DNA from: Steromphala cineraria
Lineage: Eukaryota > Mollusca > Gastropoda > Trochida > Trochidae
Length of the DNA: 64,000 nt
Direction of reading: 5' to 3'
NCBI GenBank assembly: GCA_916613615.1
Contig: OU744733.1
Span: 33,023,939 to 33,087,938, forward strand
Under the pieces are notes generated by a model. The model was not told where the DNA came from. It saw only the letters and a list, made by a program, of their open reading frames with translations, and did not search any database. The position numbers and the translations under genes were made by a program. Below, piece by piece: positions 12,401 through 24,400 of this stretch. Each line of letters starts with the position of its first letter. The stretch's first letter is position 1.

Positions 12401-15400
12401 GGATAAAGTTATACCCAAATTTAATGCATTTTGTAATCACTCATATCTCATGACCTTGACCTTTGATCTTCAAGGTCACACAATCATTGAACACTTTTTA
12501 TTGAGTATAACAATCATGTATTGATTAAAAGTGTTCATAGTTAAAATAAAGCATTTTCGCTAAAACATGCTTACGTCATGACCTTGCTGTGACCTTGACC
12601 TTTGACGGATTGTAGCCAAAACCTTTTCAAATTTTTTTTTTACTTTTCCAAGGATGATATATACCAAGTTAGAGCTTCATAGCACAAAAACTTTTCAAGT
12701 CACGTTTACAAGGAATTCTTAGAGTGAATACATATCTCGTGACCTTGACCTTTGACCTTGAAAGTGAACGTGTCAAAATCGTTCCCCCGAGGTATGAGTA
12801 ATAAGGTATGAATAAGAGTTCTGGAAAGCTTAGTGGAAAAAAGTTATAGCTAGTAGTACGAGTGCGGTGGGGGCGGCGTCGGCGATGGAAACTTCACAAA
12901 AACTGATAGCAGCCCCGTCCTTAGACAGGGCTGCTAATAACAGATACGAGTACGAACTAGAGACATAGAAGGGCTATACATTCATTCTTACATCAACCCT
13001 CATATATCAGGATATATTTAAGTAGAAAGAGAGAAAGGTTCCTCTCACCATGTTCAAGTAGATCCTTCAGGGTACATACACAAAATATCTGGATGATTCC
13101 TACATTTTTTATGGTGATCTACGCTGCAACGACTATGCCTATCTAATACTATCAAAGTGTTGAATATCAAAGATAAGGTGTTTTAGGGTTTGATGGCGCT
13201 TTCAAGAGTATTTTAAAGTTATATCATGACTGCTAACCTTATTGCAGGGAGAGAGCCCACAACACTATTGTTGCCATGGATTGCTGTGAAAACTGCATGC
13301 ATCGTCTGGAACTAGTAAATCATTGCAGGCCAAGCAGGTTACAAACCACAAAGCTCCAGATCCTAAGCCAAACATGATAACCACTGCTCATTCCCGTCCC
13401 CTTATGTTTTAGATGGTGAGCTATGTTGCAACAACTATGCCTTTCTAATACTATCAGACTGTCAAATGATAAAGAACTCCTCTCACCTTGTTCATGAAGA
13501 TCTTTCAGAGCCGCCATCCTGTCTACAACTTGAGGGAGCGAGTCTGCAACACTCTCCCACTTCTTGACTAGTTCGTACAGCTCGGAGATCTTCAAACATA
13601 AACATTTACAGTATCTGAAAATTGGCATTCTCTCCCCACAGAGGCAGCTCAGTCATACGCAAGTTAGCCTCTCTTCTATTACGCCAAAATTCCGGGGTTC
13701 CGGCAGATTGGCCTGGCGGCAAAAATTTGTAACTTAAGATGTCTCCCTTCTTTGCAGCCAATGAAAACACCTTTTGGATAACTATGACTCGCAGAATTCT
13801 TAACGGTCGTAAAAAGTGATGTTTTGTCAAATGAAGAGTTATCTCCCCTGGATGTTAAATTTCAACGATAGCTTTGCCATAGTATACAGGAATGGCCAAG
13901 GTTTTGCAAATGACCACTTTTGAAACGGCGTCGCTGATTGCACAACTAATTTTGATTGCCTCCAATCAGATTTCTACTTTTCTATCCCATGTATTAGCCG
14001 TAATAGAACAGAGGCTAACTCGGTTATGACTGAGCTGCCTCTGTGGGGAGAGAATGGAGAATTGGATAAATTTAATAAAAAAGATGCAATTTAATTTCTT
14101 ACTATCATTTCACAGACAGCTGAGTAAATATAAAATTGTTGAGTCATGGAATTTTTTATACAATGATATTGCACATCTGAGGTGTAAAAATCATAATTAT
14201 CAAATATTATTTGATGAGTATGAATCTGTGAACTCTAGTGATAAACATGTTGATGGCAACCTCATATCAAGGTTTGGAAATAAGGGTTGCCGGCGGTAAT
14301 AAAGGGAGGTAATCACCTTCTTCTGTTTCTCGACGTCCTCCTGCGTGGCTTCCTTCTTCTCCCCGATCTGAGCCAACTTCTGCAGCACACTCTGGAGACG
14401 GATGTCGATCTGCTCCAGGTTCGTTTGTTCCAGCAGGGCTAGCTTCGAGTTCAGCACTCCAACTGCACCCTGGGTAAAAAAAATGTTTTCATATATTAGG
14501 TGACACTAAAATATTAACTTGTGTTTAAAAGGATATTTTAGGAATTTTAAAACTGATATTGGAAAAGCTTAATAAAGAAAAAGTCATAACCTTTAGAACA
14601 TGTAAGGAAGCAGTGGTGGAAACTGCCACATAACTGAACTAAGGTCAACAAACACAAGATCTCTTAAAAGTATTTTCGGATCTGAGTCAAGTCTGAACCG
14701 CACAGTACTCCAATTTCTTTACCAATGGAAGCCCCACAAGTTAAGCACTCATAATGAACCTTTACAATAATTGTCAAATTCAATATCATGAAGAATGGTC
14801 ATTTTTTTAATTATTGCACTGTATGCATTAGAAAGTTTTCGAGCAAAACATTTATCATGGTCTCAGTAGCTGGGTGGATAAGCTCTTTGGATAGTCAGTG
14901 CTTCTGACTGCTGTCTGACTCTGAGGATGCACAAAGAATTTTAAAAGCGACTCAAAACCTAAATAAAAAGATTTTGTACTTCTGTAGAATTGTACTCTCA
15001 AACCTAAGAATTACAATTGTTCAATATAATATTCATATCTTCAAAGTTAAAAGGACAAGATTGGCCTAATAACGCTTAAGGGCCTTGGTATTTGCTTGAG
15101 TGACTAGTTTCGTTCAGTGATTTGAACTCATCAGACTAAAGAAGCAAGGGTTGCTCTCTCAATTTTGACAGGTCACGTGACTAAATTTGGCGAGTTTTAC
15201 TTCCGGTTGGTTTCCGACGTTAGTTATTTTCCACCCCTTGTTTTATTTTCATATCTTCAAAGTTAACAATATCATGATAATCCTCATCATCAATAATCTA
15301 CTTGGTACATATGTTATTATTTGTAAATCTTTATTGATATGCTTAGTTCATTTATGACTTCTTCAAAATCTTCATTCCAATTATTCAAACATTTTTGTGT

Positions 15401-18400
15401 TGTGTAAATTTTAATCTCATTATACAACATGCAGAAAAATTCATCACTTTTGTAATAAGTTACGTATTGTGACATGAAAAAGTCCATGGTCAACAAATAT
15501 CACTAGCAGTTTTCAGGTTGACATCATTTGAAATTTATCAGGGACAATAATAGAAACATTAATTAAGATTTTTACTTCAACTTGTCAGGTGAATAAGATA
15601 TTGGACCAACTATCACTGGGATATCTCTAAAATACTTACCACTATGCTCTTGTTGTCTGTATCACTCGTCAAAAGAGTCTGCAAACATTGAAATAATTTG
15701 ATTAAAAACAGCCAAGCTAAAGATTTAAAGTTAACTTTCAAATTTAGAAAACTGAACGGGAAACATATAACAAAAATTTATTCTGGGTCACAATTACTTT
15801 TAGCACCTCATAAAAGACATTTTGTTAATGAGAGAACATTGAAAAACCTACTAAGTTTTAGGAAATAATTCTCTAGGCCAGGAAAAAATAACTACTTGGT
15901 TAAGGATTTTGGGGGTAAAAAGTCTGACAGCAGCATGCATAAAAGATTTTTTCTGAAATGCTTCAGGTATCAAAATTAATGACAAAATTGATAAAAAAAT
16001 ATCCACAAAAAAATATTTTTAGTTGATGGGTAAATTTTGCCAACATTTATAAATTGGATGGTTCTGAACAGCATTTTGCTTTACGAAATAGTCAACAACG
16101 TGAGCAGATTCCAAAATTCCACAGATATCATTAACTAAAGAAGAGCCTGATATTTTTTTTTAAATTATGAAACTAAACAAATTAGAAAAAAATTTCAATG
16201 GGTTAAAATGATAGGTCGAGCTCTTACCATCTTATCTCCACTCTGTCCGATTGTTGCTTCCAGCCTTTCAAGTCTTTCTTCCAGATTTGCCATCTATAAA
16301 TGAATATTCATGAAGTTTTTTTAAAAAAACATTCTCAAATTTATGAACCTCATTATCATGAACACACTTTTTGAATAATATTTCATTGTGACAACAACCA
16401 GAATGTTTGTAAGAGTTACTTCCCTTTTCTTAGAATTAAAATCCTTACGATCCAGTCATTCTAAAATAGCATTTCTGTCAAATTAGAGCATTTGGTGACT
16501 AGGTCACAAAAGATGATAATCCTATTAATCCCAGGTTAAAGTATTACATTAGATTTACTGACAATTTAATATCAGAGACGAAAAATTTATGTGTAAAACA
16601 TTGTCACGGTTACTAAACTGATAAAAATTTTGGCATGGTTGATAAATTTGTTTAGTAGGCTTGTTGCTAGATTGGTTCTTGACATACCTTGGCATTCTTA
16701 CTGAACTGTGCCTGTTCTGGTCGATAGTACAGTTCATAGGTCACATGATCAGTTCCTGCCTGCTGATTGGCTGGCGCATTCTTAGCAGGTTGAGTAGGGT
16801 TGTAAGAGTCAATCTGATTCATCAGTCTCCTGTAAATAGTAACAAACAAAGAGAATGAAAATCACCAAAGAGAAGAATTGGGTGTGAAGGATTATCCACC
16901 TCCTATGCATAACATCTTTCAATATTTGTGAAATTGAATTGTGAAACCTAGTCCAACAATATAAGCCTCATCATACATTCTCTGTGTGGTCACATAATTG
17001 AGATATGTTATTTATTGTTCACTTTAAAATTCCTTTTTTTGGCTTAAAAATCAGGCTTTTGTCAAATGATAAAAAAAATTATTACAGAATCTTTAAAATA
17101 GTGTATGATGACGTGCTATTAAATCACAAAGTGTTTTCTGATAAATGTAAACAACAAAGAGGGAAAATAATATGTCAACAAATGCCAAAGCTAAAGGACA
17201 GTAGCTGAAGCACCAGTAAAATGTATCAAATAGGATGACTATTTGACATCCTGTCTAAGATAGGATAAGATTTATGTTATTGGTTTCACAATCTCTGGAA
17301 GTACAGGATATATACAAATAACCTTGGAATATCAAAAGTATATACAGCTCAATCAGTAGTTTTCTTAACTGATTCTGCAATTGTAGAACATCTTCGAAAC
17401 AAAAGTGAAGTGATTTCTTGGAATGGAATCCTTACCGTTGTGTACATAACCTAGGTACCAAATATTATACATTGACAAAAACTACCTCTACCAAGTAAAA
17501 GTAGTAAAACAGTAATGAAACAAACAAAATCTTGTATTGAGGTTGTCTTTGTTGACGGCTAAGAAAATAAAAGTACCGAGGGTACAGAAGCTCACCTTAA
17601 AATTAATGATGTGGTAATATGGTTTAATTGTGTAACCATCTTTTATATGATAATTGATTATGGCTGCCATCGTGATTTTTTTATCTTTTAAAATGCTATT
17701 CTTCTGTTGGAAACCACTAGAGCTTGAACAAACATTAATACAAGAATGATATAATCATGATTTGTTAACAAGCAGTAGGTTTTTGTTTAACTTTTTTGTA
17801 TATCTATGGCTGAATTGGTGACCATCTTGGACTTTTTAATCTTCAAAATGGTACTTTTATGTGGGCATCTGTATTAATTTCATTATGATATCTTGATTGG
17901 TTTAGGAGTATTCATTTAGTCACACTCTCAACTTCCAAAGAACTAAAAAGATGATGCACATAAACATTTGGAATATATTCCTCTGACACAAATCACAAAT
18001 TCAGCTAGTGATAAGTCCAATTGCCAAAGTAATTAAACTGTCCAGGTCAATGTCTCATGTAATTTTAACTGAAGATTTCTGAATATCTTAAATCTTGACA
18101 TATGTTAGTGCAATCTGATTGGTCAGAATAGGCTAGCAACATGGGGGTTTATGCTAATTACTAGAAATGATGACCTATGATGACCTCTTGCACCTGCATG
18201 TAGCTTATGTAACTTATCCTCTTATGTAAGTTACTGTTATTCCATATAGTGAGTGTCCTCCCCTCATTTCAATATGCAATATGCAACAGATACCCTGTTG
18301 CAGGAGAGGGGCTGGAAGGATAGGGGGGGGAGGGGGGGATAGAAGGGGTGGGGGTAAAAGAGAGGTTTGCAATGGAAATAATCTGGAGGTCAACTCAGTA

Positions 18401-21400
18401 ATATGTTTATTGAAGTATCTTAACTAACAGAGAGAATTGGTGAGAAAAACTTTGTAAAAAAAGAATTGTTCAGACAGCTGTTCAATGAATGCTGTTTTGA
18501 AGATGAATATTATATCTTTTATTAGCATGACAAACAAAATAAAAGATAATTAGTTATTCATTAACCAAAATTTTCAATTTGGAATAAATTAATTGCATGG
18601 GAACAAAGGAGTAAAAAACCTTACAGTAAGTGTTGGGAGTGAACAAATTTAATCATTTTAAATGCTTTTGAAAAGGATTTGTTTGAATTGAATGATCATT
18701 ATAATTATCTAGATAATCATTGTTCAGACCGTAATCAGATATTAATGATTAAATAAAAGTACCGAGGGTACAGAAGCTCACCTTAAAATCAATGATGTGG
18801 TAATATGGTTTAATTGTGTAACCATCTTTTATATGATAATAGATTATGGCTGCCATCATGATTTTTTTATCTTTTAAAATGCTATTCTTCTGTTGGAAAC
18901 CACTAGAGTTTGAACAAACATTAATACAAGAATGATATAATCATGATTTGTTAACAAGCAGTAGGTTTTTGTATAACATTTTTGTATATCTATGGCTAAA
19001 TTGGTGACCATCTTGGACTTTTTAATCTTCAAAATGCTACTTTTATGTGGGCATCTGTATTAATTTCATTATGATATCTTGATTGGTTTAGGAGTATTCA
19101 TTTAGTCACACTCTCAACTTCCGAAGAACTAAAAAGATGATGCACATAAACATTTGGAATATATTCCTCTGACACAAATCACAAATTCAGCTAATGATAG
19201 GTCCAATTGCCAAAGTAAACTGTCCAGGTCAATGTCTCATGTAATTCTAACTGAAGATTTCTGAATATCTTAAATCTTGACCTATGTTAGTGCAATCTGA
19301 TTGGTCAGAATAGGCTAGCAACATGGGGGTTTATGCTAATTACTAGATATGATGACCTATGATGACCTCTTGCACCTGCATGTAGCTTATGTAACTTATC
19401 CTCTTATGTAAGTTACTGTTATTCCATATAGTGAGTGTCCTCCCCTCATTTCAATATGCAAAAAACATATACTCTTTAGAGGAGAGTTGCAGGAGAGGGG
19501 CTGGAAGGATAGATGGGGAAAGGGGTTGGGGGAGGGGGGGGGTTGGGGGGGGGGGGGGGGGGGGGGGGGGGATAGAAGGAATGTGGGATAGGTTTGCAAT
19601 GGAAGGACAGGAGAAAAAAGGGGAGGAGGGAAAGGGGGGGTAGTAGAAGAGAGGTTTGCAATGGAAATAATCTGGAGGTCAACTCAGTAATATGTTTATT
19701 GAAGTATCTTAACTAACAGAGAGAATTGGTGAGAAAGACTTTGTAAAAAAAGAATTGTTCAGACAGCTGTTCAATTAGTTTTGAAGATGAATATTAAATC
19801 ATATCTTTTATTAGCATGACAAACAAAATAAAAGATAATTTGTTATTCATTAACCAAAATTTTCAATTTGGAATAAATTAATTGCATGGGAACAATGGAC
19901 TAAAAAACAGTTAGTGTTGGGAGTGAAAAAATTTAATAATTTAGAATGCTTTTGAAAAGGATTTGTTTGAATTGAATGATCATTATAATTATCTAGATAA
20001 TCATTGTTCAGACCGTAATCAGATATAGATGATTATAAAATGTATATTTATCCCTCACTGGCTACCGGTATGTTATTTGCCATATATATGAAGTGTCAGG
20101 AATTATGTAAAACGGAAAGGATTTATTAAAACAGTCATGCTTCAGGCTGTTCGCAGATAAAGATGATTCATACAGTTTTTTGTAACTGTATTTATAGTGT
20201 TGATAAATACTACAACAAGCATATCAATACAAATATAATGACATTGATTTGATTGATCAGGAAATGTATTCTTTTCAATGAATTTCATGAAATCTAATTG
20301 AAAATTCAATATAATTGACATATTGACCATCTTGGATTCTTGATAATAAAATAAATGCGTCTTTGTCAGGAATCACTATATAAAAAAATACTCTTTTTTC
20401 AGAATGATATCTTAATTGATTTAGTAGGAGTAGTACTTGGCCTGAAATCTAATTGAAAAATAATGACTTCTATGATGACATGTTGTTCCCAGAACCCCTT
20501 CAGCATGATACAATTATCATTTATTTTTACAGGTATTTATAAAACACATGGTATTGGAACTGGAACCTGATACAAAATACCTCTATTATTAACTTATCAT
20601 GTAGATTACTGAACATAAAAGCAGATTCTTGACTTGTTAATATTAACTCATCGTGCAGTTTGTTGTACACAAAAGCTGATTCTTGACTTGTTTAAATTGT
20701 TATTTGTAAAAAGTATTACTATTAATAGAATACAAGTATACTTTTCATAAAGACAATTTATATACTTTCCATAAAGTCCATTATGTTCTATTAATCAATT
20801 AGGTCAGGATTACTATGCAATATACAAGCAGGCAGGGCTGCTAGCCCCAGATCCTTAAGGAGAGTGTAGCAATTTGTGTATTTGGCTTTGTGTATGTATA
20901 TTTGGAGAAGCATCCTAGTGTGCTGAGCATGTAAACCTGAACTCTGGCTAAGCCCTTATGTGTGGTATTAATAGACTTGACGGGAGAGAACATGAATTGT
21001 TGTGAAAAATATATAAAGTTCACAAAATATAGTTAGCTTATGTCCTAAATTGATTTTGTGTCAAGAAGAACTGCTGTTAGATATAGAAATGGTACAAATA
21101 TGAGTAAAACACAGGAACTGGAACCTGATGCAAAATAACTCTTTCCACATCAACTTATCATGTAGATTGCTAAACACAAAACAAGTGACAATTTTTGTGT
21201 AAGTTGTTATTCTTAGAAAGAACATATCGCTGTCATGAGAATACAAGTCTAATTTCCATAACTCTTATTGCATACACATGGCCATATAGCATAATGCTCT
21301 ACCATATCAATTGGGTCAGGTTGATAATGCAACAGACTAGCAGCTGACACTATGATGCTAGCAGCCTGTATTGGGATGTGTATTAGACAGCATAGTGGAC

Positions 21401-24400
21401 TCAACAGAAATATCTGAACTCTGGTTGACTCCTTATGTGTGGTATTTAAAGGAATATAAGGGAGATACCATTGTTCAAAATCTAACATGATGTTTAATGT
21501 CATTGGGTTTTTGCAGCTAGTTGCCATAAATATTTAAAACAAATTAATTAATTATGTTTGTCTTTCATCTTAATGTTTTAGAAACACTTAAAATATAGAA
21601 CAACTTGCATGACAATCTTAAATATTCTATGTTCAAGATAAAATTATGATTAGTAAGTTCAAATTAGAGAATTTATATAGTGCGAGTGATCACTTGATGA
21701 AAGCTTAAAATTTAGTAATAATGATGTGTCATCTGCAGCTGATAAGTCAATATGGATGCTATCGCGGCCATCTTGGATTCTCAAAACTGAAACGTCTACC
21801 TTTGTGGAAGGAATCACTATAGGTATAACATACTACAATATGAAAATGATATCTAGATTGGTTTAGGAGAAGTAGTCATTTTCATGAAATCTCATTGAAA
21901 ATTCAATATGGCTGCTATCGCGGCCATCTTGGATTCTCAAAACTGAAACGTCTACCTTTCTGTGCGGAATCACCATAGTTATAACATACTACAATTTCAG
22001 AATGATATCTAGATTAGTTTAGAAAGAGTAGTCTTTTCATGAAATCTAATTGAAAATTCAATATGGCTGCCATAGCGGCCATCTTGAATTCTCAAAACTG
22101 AAACGTCTACCGTTCCGAGGGGAATCACCATGGGTATAACATACTACAATTCCAGAATGATATCTGCATTCGTTTAGGAGGAGTAGTCTTTTTCGTGAAA
22201 TCTAATTGAAAATTCAATATGGCTGCCATGGCGGCCATCTTGGATTCTCAAAATTGAAACGTTTACCTTTCTGTGAGGAATCACAATGGGTATAACATAC
22301 TACAATTTCAGAATGATATCTGGATTCGTTTAGGAGGAGTAGTCTTTTTCCTGTAATCTAATTGAAAATTCAATATGGCTGCCTTAGCGGCCATCTTGGA
22401 TTCTCAAAACTGAAAAGTCTACCTTTCTGTGAGGAATCACCATGGGTATAACATACTACAATTTCAGAATGTTATCTGCATTCGTTTAGGAGGAGTAGTC
22501 TTTTTCGTGAAATCTAATTGAAAATTCAATAGGGCTGCCATGGCGGCCATCTTGGATTCTCAAAACTGAAACGCCTACCTTTCTGTGAGGAATCACCATG
22601 GGTATAACATACTACAATTTCAGAATGATATCTGGATTCGTTTAGGAGGAGTAGTCTTTTTCGTGAAATCTAATTGAAAATTCAATATGGCTGCCATGGC
22701 GGCCATCTTGGATTCTCAAAACTGAAACGTCTACCTTTCTGTGAGGAATCACCATGGGTATAACATACTACAATTTCAGAATGTTATCTGCATTCGTTTA
22801 GGAGGAGTAGTCTTTTTCGTGAAATCTAATTGAAAATTCAATATGGCTGCCATGGCGGCCATCTTGGATTCTCAAAACTGAAACGTCTACCTTTCTGTGA
22901 GGAATCACCATGGGTATAACATACTACAATTTCAGAATGATATCTGGATTCGTTTAGGAGGAGTAGTCTTTTTCCTGAAAGTTTACGGACGGACAGACGG
23001 ACGGACGGACAGACGGACAGACAGACGGACGACGGACGAAGCGCCATGACATAAGCTCACATTTACTTTGTAAAGGTGAGCTAAAAATGTATATTTATCC
23101 CTCACTGGCTATGTTATTTGCCATATATGAAGTGTCAGGAATTATGTAACCCACTGATGGAGTGAACAACTTTTATCATTTTATGTTTTATTAAAAAAGA
23201 TTTATTAAAACAGTCATGCTTCAGGCTGTTTGCAGATAAAGATGATTCATACATTTTTTTGTAACTGTATTTATAGTGTTGATAAATATTACAACAAGCG
23301 TATCAATACAAATATAATGACATTGATTTGATTGATCAGGAAATGTATTCTTTTCAATGAATTTCATGAAATCTAATTGAAAATTCAATATAATTGACAT
23401 ATTGACCATCTTGGATTCTTGATAATAAAATAAATGCGTCTTTGTCAGGAATCAATATATAAAAAAATACTCACTTTTCAGAATGATATCTTAATTGATT
23501 TAGTAGGAGTAGTACTTGGCCTGAAATCTAATTGAAAAATAATGACTTCTATGATGACATGTTGTTCCCAGAACCCCTTCAGCATGATACAATTATCATT
23601 TAGTTTTACAGGTATTTATAAAACACATGGTATTGGAACTGGAACCTGATACAAAATACCTCTATTATTAACTTATCATGTAGATTACTGTACATAAAAG
23701 CACATTCTTGACTTGTTAATATTAACTCATCGTGCAGATTGTTGTACACAAAAGCTGATTCTTGACTTGTTTAAATTGTTATTTGTAAAAAGTATTACTA
23801 TTAATAGAATACAAGTATACTTTTCATAAAGACAATTTATATACTTTCCATAAAGTCCATTATGTTCTATTTATCAATTAGGTCAGAATTACTATGCAAT
23901 ATACAAGCAGGCAGGGCTGCTAGCCCCAGATCCTTAAGGAGATTGTAGCAATTTGTGTATTTGGCTTTGTGTAATTATATTTGGAGAAGCACCCTAGTGA
24001 ACTGAGCATGTAAACCTGAACTCTGGCTAAGCCCTTATGTGTGGTATTAAAAGACTTGACGGGAGAGAACATGAATTGTTGTGAAAAATATATATAATTT
24101 CACAAAATATAGTTAGCTTATGTCCTAAATTGATTTTGGTGTCAAGAAGAACTTCTGTTAGATATAGAAATGGTACAAATATGAGTAAAACACAGGAACT
24201 GGAACCTGATGCAAAATAACTCTTTCCACATCAACTTATGTAGAAGGCTAAACACAAACCTTATTGTTGACAAATTTTGTGTAAGTTGTTTTTCTTAGAA
24301 AGAACATTTCACTGTCATGAGAATACAAGTCTAATTTCCGTAACTCTTATTGCATACACATGGCCATATAGCATAATGCTCTACCATATCAATTGGGTCA

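Larger units (their letters stand above)
18751..23085 (-). mobile_element. Helentron-like element 2, complete, nested in element 1
   Basis: About 4.3 kb. The 3' end at 18751 carries the terminal hairpin GTACC ctc GGTAC and the GGTGAGCT arm; the 5' end at about 23085 carries TTTTTAGCTCACC with its foldback. From 5' to 3': foldback, microsatellite (22984-23037), eight 156-bp units (21745-22980), then about 3 kb of unique interior including a G-rich stretch (19485-19640). Same orientation as the host copy. No target duplication is seen, as expected of rolling-circle insertion between A/T bases. Non-coding. Confidence 0.82.

Noticed and set aside
16661..16858. Plus-strand ORF opposite DCTN2 exon 7
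   Set aside because: Antisense shadow of a coding exon with intact family residues on the minus strand.
19396..19682. Proline-rich and glycine-rich ORFs
   Set aside because: They arise from the long G tract in element 2 and exist in several frames and both strands.
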